Shown in pieces: positions 49,779 through 60,599 of a stretch of 64,000 nt of DNA. Origin of the DNA: Euphorbia lathyris (Eukaryota; Streptophyta; Magnoliopsida; Malpighiales; Euphorbiaceae); assembly GCF_963576675.1 (NCBI RefSeq), contig NC_088911.1, forward strand, positions 85,217,256 to 85,281,255. The letters run 5' to 3'. The translations under genes and the position numbers were made by a program. The notes below the pieces were generated by a model. It was not told the origin of the DNA. It made no database searches and saw only the letters and a list, made by a program, of their open reading frames with translations. Each line of letters begins with the position of its first letter. Within the stretch, counting starts at the first letter, position 1.

Positions 49779-51019
49779 ATGTCGAGAAAGCGGAAGGCAG
49801 CGGCTGCAAACGACGAGGATGGACGGACGAAACATAAGGTAAGCCCATTTCATCTTATTCTTCGTTGATTTGCGCCATTACTGAAGCTTGAATGCGCTCG
49901 AATGCGACGTTAATGGCTATCGGTATAACCTTGTCGCATTCGTCTATGAATGCGCTCAATTGCGACAAGATTATATGTATATAAACCTGTCGCATTTATT
50001 ACATAAATGCGCTCAAATGCGATAAGGTTTATGTACAATAACCTTGTCGCATTTGAGCGCATTTACAGACGAATGCGACAAGGTTATATGTAAATCCTTG
50101 TCGCATTTTTCTCCAATGCGCTCAAATGCGATAAGGAATTATATATAGAATTTGTCGCATTTTTTAAGATTTTTTAAGAATGCTCTCAATTGCGTCAGAT
50201 TTATTAGTGAATTTAATATGTGTATATTTAAAATTATTACAGAATGATCCTAGGTCAGCAAAAAAGGGCAAAAAGAGTTCCATTTTCAAATATCTCGAGG
50301 CGTTTAATTCGGATGCTTAAATAACAGTGAGGTTTAATTTGGATTCTGGGGCCGTGATAAATGATAACTTGAGTGAAAAGTAGTTAGAAATCTTTAAAAA
50401 AACATGTTTTGGACAGTATTTGAATATGAAGATTGCTAGTTTCTCTTCTCCAATAGTTCATCATGTCCTAGCGCGAGAGATTTACCACCCAGAGAGTAAA
50501 CACAAGGAGATGTGGTTCAGAGTGAGAGGAGTTGATATGAGGTTTGGAGATTGGGAGTTTGGACTGATTAACGGTTTAAGGTTTGGAGTAAACACGAGAT
50601 CATTCATGGAAAGGATGAACGAATTAGAGATGCCACAGAGGTTGCGAAAGAAGTACTTTAAGCAATATAAGTCAATAAGGACAATTCACTTCGCGGAAGT
50701 TTTAAAAAGTATAGACTGGAAGAAGAAGGATGTGACTGACAGATTTGATCAAGATGCTGTGATGATTGCCATGTTGTACTTTGTGCATGGCAATATACTG
50801 GACAATGCTAACGAAAGGCATGCAAGGGATTGGATATTGGATCTTGCAGATTATCCAAAACTGTTTAATGAGTTTCCATGGGGTGCGTTGGCTTGGGAGG
50901 AGACATATAAGACATTGGACTAGGCTATTAAGAAAAGAACGAAACAAATCGTTGCAAATGCAGCGGGAGATAGGGGACGTGTTCCATATCAACTCTACGG
51001 ATTTGCACACGTATTCCAG
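49779..51019 (+). pseudogene. DUF1985 gene fragment in MULE-C
   Basis: Exon 1 (49779-49838, MSRKRKAAAANDEDGRTKHK) ends in a GTAAGC donor at the same place as in MULE-B. Exon 2 (50243-51019) is 777 nt, exactly the length of its MULE-B counterpart, so no net indel has accumulated. Three in-frame stops break it: TAA near 50318, TAG near 50382 and TAG at 50921-50923. The conserved block NMKIASF to GDWEFGLINGLRFGVN is still clear. The acidic, RG-rich and protease exons are missing because the internal deletion removes everything after the second intron. Confidence 0.8.
49880..50215. repeat. GTCGCATT array 6, intron 1 of the MULE-C gene
   Basis: Six modules or parts of modules, four of them full hairpins such as CCTTGTCGCATTTGAGCGCATT-loop-GAATGCGACAAGG. 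Some arms have drifted (GCGATAAGG). It fills intron 1, the counterpart of array 5. Confidence 0.9.
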
Positions 51020-51111
51020 GTATGGTTTTTATATATGGTATTGATTTGGTGTATGATTTGTGTATATGTATGTTTGGTGTATGATTTGTGTATATGTATG
51101 TTTGGTGTATG

Positions 51112-51470
51112 AATGCGCTCGAATGCTGCTATTATGTGTACATCTGTGTCGCATTTCTTGTTGAATGCGCTCAAATGCGACAAATATTACACTATAACCT
51201 TATCGCAGTTGAGCGCATTCAAAACAAATGTGGCAAGGTTCTAGTGTAATCCTTGTCGCATTAGAGCGCATTCAATAAGAAATGCGACAAGGATTATATA
51301 TAACATTATCGCATTTGTTGTTGAATGCGCTCAAATGCGACAAGGATTACACTATAACCTTGTCGCATTTGAGCGCATTCAAAACAAATACGACAAGGTT
51401 ATATGTAATCCTTGTCGCACTTAAGCGCATATGCAACCACAATGCGACAAGGTTATATGTATTGAGTGCT
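51112..51470. repeat. GTCGCATT array 7, intron 2 of the MULE-C gene
   Basis: Seven modules, most with extended arms CCTTGTCGCATT...AATGCGACAAGG and alternating in orientation. The counterpart of array 4. A single further GTCGCATTGG lies at about 51521-51531, exactly where the transposase fragment breaks off. Confidence 0.9.
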
Positions 51471-51510
51471 GATCAAAAGCGTACCTCTTTTTTGCAGACA
51501 AGTTATCACC

Positions 51511-52160
51511 TTAAAGCTTGTCGCATTGGCAGTGAACACTTTTAATAGGAATTTCATTGCGAGTGATATCTTCATTTTCCACATTGTCACCATTATCGTA
51601 ACAATAATCATTATCATAATGCTCATCATAATGATCATGATTATCATTATTCAGATAATCATCATTATTGTAGTTCCGATAATCAATACCATTTCCACCA
51701 TCGTTATCATCCTTACCATGTATAGGAGCATCCATTTTGATGGTGGGATCATGACTTACTACTTCCGTTGGTTTGCTTTGACCAACATGTCAGTCCTTGT
51801 TAGGTCGCAATATTGAAGCTTCTATTGTTCGCATGTTTAGAGTAACATACAGTGGAATCAAATCGGTCGGATTCATTCGACAATACTCTATGAATCCCAT
51901 GACATCTCCATCATCATCAATATGTGCTATCCCACCACGCAGTTTATTTGGACCATATGTCGCCTGCATGGACATTTGGAGATCATACGAGGTTGAATCA
52001 ATGCGGAGGGCACTATAAACTTTCTCTTTCAACTTTTGCAAGTCAATCTCTGTTGGCAAAACCAACAACTTCGCTTTACCACTCACGTATGTCATCACAG
52101 TTTCCTTTGTGCTCCACTATCCGTTCCAAGACAAAAAACACGTACACCTCTCTTTGGTTG
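51511..52160 (-). pseudogene. MULE-C transposase N-terminal fragment
   Basis: On the minus strand this parallels the first 220 or so codons of the MULE-B transposase: MTYVSGKAKLLVLP, DLQKLKEKVYSALRIDSTSYD, the IDDDGDVMGFIEY segment and the Asp/Asn-rich linker ending ENEDITRNEIPIKSVH. One TGA interrupts it near 51790. Similarity stops abruptly after KSVH, where a GTCGCATT module takes over. Confidence 0.8.
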
Positions 52161-52214
52161 ACATACTTCTACATTTAGTAAAATGGACACGTGATCAAAA
52201 CATAATAAAACCAA

Positions 52215-52410
52215 TTCATATGTAAATGCGACAATGAATGCGACAAGCTATATCAAAATGCGACACAAATGCGACAGCTAATGCGATACGCTATATCAAA
52301 ATGCGATAAGAATGCGACAGGGGCTCCAAATGCGACAAGCTATACCAAATCTTTGTCGCATTTGGAGCCTCTATGTCGCATTTGAGCACCAGAATGCGAC
52401 ATATCAGGCG
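52215..52410. repeat. GTCGCATT array 8, upstream of the MULE-C transposase fragment
   Basis: About a dozen AATGCGAC or AATGCGATA words, mostly in the same orientation and irregularly spaced, corresponding in position and style to array 1 of MULE-B. Confidence 0.85.
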
Positions 52411-52791
52411 ACAATGGTGGAATCGAAAAATATCAAGATTCAAGCAAATGCATTCGAATACCAACTGTGTATTTCTAGTAATGTGTATGAAAAATGAAGA
52501 AATGATATTTATATGACCTTGAATGGGGTATGGATGTGCTTAGATCTTGGGTTGAGTTGATGAATTTTGCTGTGAGAATTTGAAAATAAATGAAAGGGAA
52601 AGAGGAGATGATTGTTATATACAAATAAGGGTAATTTTGTCTAAAAGGAGTGAAATTTTCTAATTTGGTAAAATGGAAGCAATGTGAGTTAGATATGTAA
52701 ATTGGGGTCCTTGATTGGGTCAGATTTGTAATTATCCCTTTAATTTGAGGTAAATATACTAATTTTAATTATTTAGGTTGTGTTTATATGA

Positions 52792-52866
52792 TGGGCCGAG
52801 TGAATCGTCAGAAGCGGGCCGTTGATATATTACAGTTGAGGCCCTTCCTTATCTCTCTCTCTCTTT
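52792..52866 (+). promoter_or_regulatory. MORF8 promoter: site II motifs and CT-rich leader
   Basis: TGGGCC (52792-52797), GCGGGCC (52814-52820) and AGGCCC (52839-52844) resemble site II / TCP-factor elements, common upstream of nuclear genes for organellar proteins. They are followed by a (CT)n tract at about 52851-52864, typical of plant core promoters. All lie 110-180 bp upstream of the MORF8 start codon and begin only 54 bp from the end of MULE-C. Confidence 0.6.
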
Positions 52867-52973
52867 CACACCTTTTATACTCATTTCCATTGCCACACAT
52901 ACTGAGACTTAAAACCCTATATTACTTTACAAAACCCTTTCTTTGTTCTCTCTCTTAGGGTTTGTCCTCCATA

Positions 52974-55900
52974 ATGGCTACTCACCTTGCTGCTCGCTCC
53001 CTCCTCTTCAGGCCTTCCAACAAAACCATTTTCTCATCCCTTATCTCTCGTTCCTTCTCTTCCGTCCCTACTCCCTCCGCCCTCTCTCGCCCTACCTCTC
53101 TTTTACGTACTCTACGCCCCCTCTCCGCTGCTGCCCAATTCGCTTCCTCCGGTTTTATATCTCGCTGCTTCTCCACCCGACCTACCACTACCTCACTCAA
53201 TGATCCCAGCCCTAATTGGTCTACCAGACCTCCCAAAGAGACTATCTTATTAGATGGATGCGATTTTGAACATTGGCTTATCGTTATGGAGAAACCAGCT
53301 GAGGGTTGTACCCGAGATGAGATCATTGATAGCTATATCAAAACCCTTGCTCAGCTTGTCGGAAGGTATGCTTTTTTTCCCGTTTTTTGTTTGTGGATTT
53401 TGTACGTAGTCTCTGCTGTAATTCATTTCTGTGAGAATTGTTTTCAATCTTAATGCTTTATTTCCGTATTTTGTAAATTATTACCGGTTCTATTAAATAT
53501 GAACTTGTTTTAAGGGAATTCCCTACAAATGTTATGCCTAGGTTTGGCTGTGACATGATGTTTTGATTTTCCACTCTTCTTATTCTAATCAAAGAAAGAT
53601 AGCGTCTCTTGGTTTAATTTGGGATTTTCATTTCCTACAACCTTGTTGGAGGGTTGAATTGGCCCTTGTTTTATCGGGAAGTACCTATGTTGCCGGACAC
53701 GGATACTGTATCCGACACTGACACGGATATGGGAAACTTCATTTCTATAAAACACAGGATACGGATATGGGAAACTTCATTTCTATAAAACACAGGACAC
53801 GGATATGTGGGGGACACGTGTAAATATTAAAAATATTGGGGCACATTTATAAATATTAAAAATATATTTTTATATATGATTTTTTGTAATATAACTAAAT
53901 AAATACATATAAACGAAATTATAAAACTCTTAACTAAACATAATAAAAGCTTTCCTCCTTAACACTAAAAACCTGTGCTTTGTGAATCCATAATCCAATC
54001 TCTAAGCAAAACAGAGAACGAGATTAAAAGTTTGGAAAACACTTAGAAATTTGAGTAGAAAGAGGAACGCAAGAATAGAGAAAGAATGTGAATGAATTGT
54101 GAAAGATTGTTAGCAGCCCTATTTATATAGATGGATGGAGAAGTTTGAGAGTTTTTGTATTAATTAGGAGTTTCTGGCATTAATTCCTCCTGTCCTTTGG
54201 AGTTTCTAGCTCTCCAAATCTATTTGGAATAACGACGATCGATGATTGAAGTTGAACGGCTGTTTTTTCACATTTGAAGAATCGCTTGTTTTTTTTTTTA
54301 TGGGACACGCGTATCCTTCACTGATACGCGTGTCCAACTTTCCGATATTACGGAAACGGCCCCGACACCGTGTCCCAGGCGTTTCCGGCCGTTTCAGTAT
54401 CGGATACGTATCCGACACGCGATACGTTGGGTCTATGGCGTGTCCGTGCGTCAGAGGAAAGTACTTATTATAGCGTATGGCAAACAGTATTCTTTCCATT
54501 TGATATCTGTGTCCAAATAAATATTTTTTTAACTTTCTTAAAGTTGTTTTGGTATAAAGATTACATTTTAAGTGGAACATATTGGTCATGTTCAGTTGGC
54601 ATTAGGGATTGTACTTGTGTATTTTGCTATAATATTAAAGTATTGGTATATTTATTTGGTTTTGTACTCCAATGACAGTGAGGAGGAAGCTAGGATGAAG
54701 ATCTACTCTGTTTCAACTAGACACTACTTTGCATTTGGAGCTCTTATATCTGAAGAGCTTTCCATTAAGATGAAAGGTACATCTAGTTTTCAAGAGCGTG
54801 TGCGTGAATATTATGATTCTCTTTGTTATGTAAGTGGATGTTCAATGGCTCTTTTTATGTTTTTCATGTTCTTTTCTTTTCCAGAACTTCCTGGGGTTCG
54901 TTGGGTTCTTCCTGATTCATACTTGGATGTCAGAAACAAAGATTATGGAGGTGAGATCTCTTCTTTATCAATTGGTATAAACATGTTTACTTAGCTGCTT
55001 CAAGCTCTGAACAACAAATGTGTATCTGTTGTTAGTCATCTGATGTTCTACAATTTGGTTCCTTGGATGCCTTGATGAGGCTGACCTTAGATGCTCTAGT
55101 GGTTTATTAGTATTGGGACTTGGGTTTGTTGTTTGTTTGAATTAACCCTTGCTATTAAAGGATTTCCACTGCATTAACAAACAATCTCATTTCTAACTCG
55201 AGGACTTGTGATTCATGGGGAATCTGTTCTTTGACCTAAACTTTAGGTCAAATCATTGTTTACATTTACTGTCACAACTTTCAATTGAACATGATCCCTA
55301 TATTCCCATGATATTTTGGGGGAAATTGCATGCACACCTTTGTTTTTTCTTTGCTTAGCATATGCTGTGCAATTTTATGAGCTTTATAGTTTAACTGTTG
55401 TAGGGGAACCATTCATCGACGGACAAGCTGTTCCGTATGATCCAAAGTATCATGAAGAATGGGTAAGGAACAATGCTAGGGCAAATGAGAGAAATAGACG
55501 AAATGATAGGCCTCGTAACTTTGATAGGTCAAGGAACTATGAAAGAAGAAGGGAAAACATGCCAAACCAAAGGGGACCTCCAATGAGTAATCAGGGAATG
55601 CAGAACCCTCCACCCAACATGTCTGGGATGCCACCGAACAATATGGGTGGACCCCCTCCTCCATCGAACTACAGGAATGGACCTCCTCCGCCACCACAAA
55701 ACAACTACGTGGGAGGACCTCCGCCACCACAAAACAACTATGGGGGAGGACCTCCCCCACCTCAAAACTATGTACGTGGACCTCCACCACCTCAAAGCAA
55801 CTATGTGGGGGGAGCTCCGCCACCACCAAACAACTACATGGGTGGACCTTCGGCGCCACCACCACCTGGAAACTACAACAATATGGGAGGGATGCCACAA

Positions 55901-56059
55901 AACAATATGGGAGGGATGCCCCCAAATCCAGGATGGTCGAATGATGACTTCCAGAATGGGCCGCATAATGGAGGCATGCAGCAAGGTGGTCCATCGAACT
56001 ACCAGAACAGCTATAGTACAAACAGTGATGGAAGTGTGCCTAGTAGAAACACCTATTAA
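52974..56059 (+). CDS. MORF8: Multiple organellar RNA editing factor 8 (MORF8/RIP1)
   Basis: Four exons, 52974-53365, 54679-54776, 54885-54950 and 55404-56059, join in phase to 403 aa. Residues 1-70 form an Arg/Ser-rich transit peptide ([20 protein letters not shown]) suited to dual mitochondrial/plastid import. The MORF box covers about 88-190, with [62 protein letters not shown] and the [19 protein letters not shown] end. An Arg/Asn-rich segment ([15 protein letters not shown]) follows, then a long Pro/Gly/Asn repeat of [10 protein letters not shown] type to about residue 360. The N-terminal half and the repeat place it with Arabidopsis MORF8/RIP1 (395 aa) rather than the shorter MORFs. MORF proteins bind PPR editing factors and are required at many C-to-U sites. 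No damage is visible. Confidence 0.94.
53689..54458. mobile_element. Transposon with GGACACGG-rich ends in MORF8 intron 1
   Basis: 770 bp bounded by AAGTACCTAT (53679-53688) and AAGTACTTAT (54459-54468), nine of ten matching as a possible target duplication. Both ends are dense in GGACACGG, CGGATACG and GTATCCGACAC words in opposing orientation, while the centre is AT-rich. A 42-bp segment (GGATATGGGAAACTTC onward) is tandemly repeated near 53727-53800. No protein is encoded. The class (MULE or hAT non-autonomous) is undecided. Confidence 0.6.
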
Positions 56060-57249
56060 GTTTGGAGCAATTTAAATTTTCAGGGAACATTATGTAGATA
56101 TTCAAGAAGTCTATTAAGGTTGTCTTGGAGGTCAATGGTTAATTAGTTAACTATCATCATGGTTTGCATGGTGTCTTTAAACAGTGGATTGTGTTTCTGA
56201 AAAATAGGATTCAATTTGTAGGCTCGTTGCTGCAACCTGCATACTGCAAAATCAGTCTGTTATCTGATCCATGAAGTAGGCTAGTTGTTATGCTTAATTT
56301 GCACTTGATTCACTGTTAGCTCTTTACTTTATGATGGTGTTACACTTCCTCTGTCGATTATATGTGAATAAGCACATTTTGGTATGTTTTGAATAGAATC
56401 GGAAGGTTTTTTTTTTTTCGTTAGATGTATGATAGGCCAATTCTACAACTTCACTTGATTCTTAATTGTTTTCGTCCAAGTTCTGGTCTGCAATGAAAAT
56501 GTTATTTCCAATAATATAGTTGAAACTGAGAAATTTTATCATCGTCAATAAGAGGATCAAGGGTTATACTTGAACTTGTAAAAAGAAGGCTCGAGTCTAA
56601 TGGCTTTTAGCCACAAAATGATGTATGCAACGCTTTTTGTCATGAGAGTTTGTAAATTCTGTTACCAAGTTATCCAACAATTATATAAGACTTGCGCATA
56701 ATGAATTGGTTAGTTGTTCATATGGTATCAATAATATCTGTAATTTGAGATGCCAAGCTCGTCAATTTGTGCTTGGGAAGGCTCTTTAAATATGCTCGAA
56801 CAAACTATCAGTGAGTATACGAGTGTGTGTTTTTCTCATGGAAAGCGTATCTGAGTGTTTTATCCGAGTGTAACCCTATGAAAGGGTCGCTGACCTTATT
56901 TATTAGTGAGTCGACCTTATTTATTAGCGAGTCTGAATGTTTTAGAGAGAGAGCGTCTAGCACTTTGGAAGATGTCCCTTGGATGTGTTTGATTGTATCG
57001 AGTGAATTTGGGTTTGTAGTTAAATACTTGGGTTGGATTAGTGATGGACCAACTTATATGGAACCTACTTGCCATCTCAATTATAAATTTACTCTTTACT
57101 AATAGTTGATAGACATTATCTATTTTCCTTCTAAAAGATAACGTTTTCTCAATTCTAACTATATATTACTGTTAAGAGAAATGCAACAAAAGGAAGCTAC
57201 AAAAAGGAGAACCAAACAGATACTATATATATATATATAGCGGTTTTGA
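56060..57249. other. MORF8 3' flank
   Basis: The 3' UTR of MORF8, then AT-rich DNA. A direct repeat, GACCTTATTTATTAG, occurs at about 56891 and 56911. No gene is supported. A short (TA)n run precedes the next MITE. Confidence 0.5.
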
Positions 57250-57411
57250 TCATATGGACTTTAACGACCATGCGGTATTTGGTCATTCACCATTAGATCT
57301 AGGCTTATTAGAATCTTAAGATGGAGATTCAGAGCAACCTACGACTTAGATTTAATAAGTCTAGATCTAACGGTGAATGACCAAATTCACTTGGTCATTA
57401 AGGTCCATGTG
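57250..57411. mobile_element. Small hairpin MITE
   Basis: About 162 bp whose two halves pair for roughly 60 bp: CATATGGACTTTAACGACCA / TTTGGTCATTCACC / TTAGATCTAGGCTTATTA on the left and the reverse complement on the right, with a handful of mismatches. The centre is about 40 nt. Flanking duplication not clear. Confidence 0.75.
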
Positions 57412-57657
57412 AATATTCCTGTATGTCTGAAATTATATTTTAAAAGTTGAAAATGTAAATAAAATGAATGGCATTTTATTAACTACGTTCATTTTTAAAA
57501 CTGAATTTTCTAATTGTTGGAATTTAATATGTCCAGTTGTAATTGATTAAAAAACTTAATATATCAATTTAAAAGATCAGAAAATTAATCAATAAAAAAT
57601 TAAAAAAAATGTAAACATCAGTAAATTAATCAATAAAAAAAATCTAAGAAAATTGAT

Positions 57658-58111
57658 GGCTTAATACATCATTTGCCTGCTGAACTTGTTAAAAGAACTT
57701 GACTGGTCCATAAACTTTGAAAGTGTTCCAATAGCCCCCTCAATTTATATAAAATGTTCAGATAGTCTCTTTGAACTTGCGTAAAATATAATCAATTAAT
57801 CACTAAGTTATAAAAAATTAAGCTAAATGTCGAAAATGTATTGCATGCGTTTTAAAAAATAAAACGATCAAGGTCAGAGCATCTGGTTCTAATATTAGGG
57901 AAGACAAGTTTTATAGTTGAGCAGGTAAGAACTTCATTTTTAATCTATCATGTGAATTAACTAATAGTAACATTCTAAGGCACATACAACACATATTCTA
58001 CATGTAGTATACTTTTTTGCAATTGAGTAATTTATTGATTATATTTTATGCAAGAATACTTTGAAAAATCTTGTTTTGGATAAATCAGGAGGGCAAATGA
58101 TGTACTAAGCC
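57658..58111. mobile_element. MITE with GGCTTAATACATCATTTGCC ends
   Basis: 454 bp with inverted ends GGCTTAATACATCATTTGCC and GGCAAATGATGTACTAAGCC (one mismatch in 20), flanked by AAAATTGAT and AAAAATGAT (eight of nine match). A 9-bp duplication suggests a Mutator-type MITE. Related by its ends to the element at 59040-59540. Confidence 0.75.
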
Positions 58112-58126
58112 AAAAATGATTTTTTT

Positions 58127-58128
<2 letters not shown>

Positions 58129-58162
<34 letters not shown>
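58129..58162. repeat. (AT)n microsatellite
   Basis: About 17 uninterrupted AT dinucleotides, just outside the MITE. Confidence 0.9.
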
Positions 58163-58164
<2 letters not shown>

Positions 58165-58569
58165 GTAAATAGTGTATGCTATTATTACATGTCCACCATC
58201 GCATACTAAGTATTTCAGTGTTTTATAATATTCAATAAATTAATATATTAAAAAATTGTTATTTAGAGTATAACATATAAATTATTATTTTTAATAAATA
58301 TTATATATTAAAATTAATTCACTATTATTTAGTTATTTTATTGATTTTGGAAAATTAGAAAAGCAAAAAAAAAAAAAAAAAAAAACCCTTTCATTACATT
58401 TATTTCGAAATATTGTATGCCTTTTGGAATTTGTTTTGTGAATACTGTTAAAATGCAGATTACATTTATTTCGAATTTGTCTTGTGAATATTGTTAAAAT
58501 GCAGGTGTGAGGTGAGAAAGAGAGAAGCGATGTAGACATAAGAATGTAAGGTTTAAGCAATAATAGAAG

Positions 58570-58860
58570 GCATTCTACTTGCACAGGACGTTTCGTTTAA
58601 TGATATCATTATCGAGTCGGATACGCAAACAGTGGTGCTAGCACTTGATGTACTCGCTTGGAGTACAATTTTTTATAGGTTCGTTTTCTTTTGTATATAG
58701 GGAATGCAATAAAGTTACTCACTCTCTTGCTAATTAGGCTGCTGATTTGACGGAATACATAATATTGATGGAGGACTGTCCGGCTCCAATTTGTCAAATA
58801 GTTTGTAACGATGTTAGATCAGTTATTCAATAATACTAGTTCGGGTTCAAAAAAAAAAAC
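58570..58860 (+). pseudogene. LINE 3' fragment (RNase H end plus poly-A)
   Basis: LQDVSFNDIIIESDTQTVVL near 58575-58640 and YRECNKVTHSLAN near 58700-58735 are the ends of a LINE RNase H domain. They are followed by a 3' UTR and an A run of about ten at 58849-58860. Everything upstream is missing, a common outcome of incomplete reverse transcription. Confidence 0.6.
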
Positions 58861-59039
58861 ATTTAGTTTTAGAATTACTAAAATAGTCTTAAATTTTTAG
58901 AAAATTATAAATTTAGCCAAACGATAAAATCATACCATTTTAGACTTAATATTTATGAAATGATGCAACTCCATCATTGGCGGAACTTGACGCCTCAATA
59001 TTTATGAAATGGTACTAATTTAGAACTAAATTTTGTATA

Positions 59040-59540
59040 GGCCTAATACATCACTAGCTCACTGAACTTGACCATGATAGTAGATTGGCTCCTTGAACTT
59101 TGCAAGTGTCTCACTAGCTCGCTGAACTTGTTTATTTCATATCACCAGCTCCCTAAACTTGTCCATAAAAATTGATTAGCTCCCTGAACTTTGCAAGTGT
59201 CTCACCATCTTCCTAAACTTGTTTATTATATAACAACTAAATACAAAAACTTATTAAACCTAAATTCTAAAAATACATTTTCATCTATTTGTGAGGTAAT
59301 TTTTTCTCTTCCCCTACATTGCAGGATTGAGAGATCGAAATGATGAGGATCGAGAGTTAGTATTATGGTTTTTGTATTTAGTTGTTATATAATAAGCAAG
59401 TTTAGGGAGCTGGTGAGACACTTGCAAAGTTTAGGGAGCTAATAAATTTTTATGGCCAAGTTTAGAGAGCTGGTGATATGAAATAAACAAGTTTAGGGAA
59501 CTGGTGAGACACTTTCAAGGAGATGGTGATGTATTAGGCC
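59040..59540. mobile_element. Long-armed hairpin MITE with perfect 9-bp duplication
   Basis: 501 bp starting GGCCTAATACATCAC and ending GTGATGTATTAGGCC, flanked by TTTTGTATA on both sides (59031-59039 and 59541-59549). Each arm of about 200 bp contains repeats of a motif like CTCCCTGAACTTTGCAAGTG and pairs with the other, leaving a short centre. A 9-bp duplication indicates a Mutator-type MITE. The long fold would give a double-stranded RNA if transcribed. Confidence 0.88.
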
Positions 59541-59549
59541 TTTTGTATA

Positions 59550-60599
59550 TTTCACAAACATTGGAGCTAAAATAATATTTTTTTTATTATTTGGAATTAA
59601 ATTAACACTTTTTTTCTCTCTGTCTTTTTCTTCATATCTTTCTCTTATGTAGATTGAACCATCTTTCTTGGCATCATCAATTACTTTAATTCCACTTCAA
59701 TCACATTAGGATCCAAACAACAAAATTAACATAACATGTTAGCATTCAAAACCTCAATTAGATTTTTTTTTTTTCAATTCTTCCCTCAATTACTCTACAT
59801 AAATTTCGATTTTAAATTTTTTGACTGATTAATATTCAAGGAATGAAGAACTTAAGACCTTAAATCCTCTTATATGTAATTTCAAAATGCATACTTAGAG
59901 TTCCGTACTTCACAAAATGTGTAAATTAAAATTAAAATTTCAAGATCTTACTCTACATAAATTAAAATTTCAAAATGTATACTTAGAGTTCCGACTTCGA
60001 AAAATCCTCTTACATGTGTCTGTATGTTTTGTCAGTAACATTGTAATACAAAATTCATTGAATCGATAACAGTGAAAAGCTTTCGCAATGCAAAAAAAAA
60101 AAAAACAGAGGTCTATTTTCAAATAAGTGAATCCAAAATTTATTTTTTTAAGCTGCCCTTCTAATTTTAATGATTATATTACCAAAAAAAATTAGTAATT
60201 AGTTATTTTAAATATACAAAATAAATATTATATGAAGATATATTTCACTATTATTTAAATTAAAATATTAGATTATTATAAAATTAATTATTTATGTTTA
60301 ATTAATATTATTTTCATACTTTCATTGATAAAAATAAAATAAAATAAAACCTATAAAATTTAATCAACGGAATATGTAAATGAAGTAATGATAGAAGATT
60401 AAATTTGTTATTTTATATAAAAAAATTCCTAATATGTTAGGCAAAAAGCATAACGATTGGTCATTTTGATTTTGATGCATTAAATCTTGATCTTTAATTT
60501 GAACACATTGAGTCTATTTTGTACGCCTTTATTAGACACCGTTATTGACAATTTAGATCAGTACACAGAGATCGAATGTGACAGCTCCATTAGATTCAT
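59550..60599. other. AT-rich spacer
   Basis: No gene recognised. Contains a T run near 59765 and an A run near 60090; TTCAAAATGCATACTTAGAG-type sequence is repeated near 59881 and 59968. Confidence 0.5.

Larger units (their letters stand above)
49433..52738 (-). mobile_element. MULE-C: internally deleted relative of MULE-B
   Basis: 3.3 kb, ends GGGATAATTAC...GTAATTATCCC with terminal inverted repeats of about 115 bp that differ at roughly ten positions or more. It is flanked by the perfect 9-bp duplication TTTAATTTG (49424-49432 and 52739-52747). It lies in the opposite orientation to MULE-B, with the DUF1985 exons on the plus strand at the left and the transposase start on the minus strand at the right. 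The transposase core, SWIM and knuckle and the whole ULP1 protease part are gone. The higher terminal-repeat divergence makes it older than MULE-B. It could only have moved with a transposase supplied in trans. Confidence 0.92.

Noticed and set aside
55476..56021. Antisense open frame of 181 codons
   Set aside because: It is opposite the Pro/Gly repeat of MORF8, whose low-complexity codons leave the other frames open. It has no domain or splice support.
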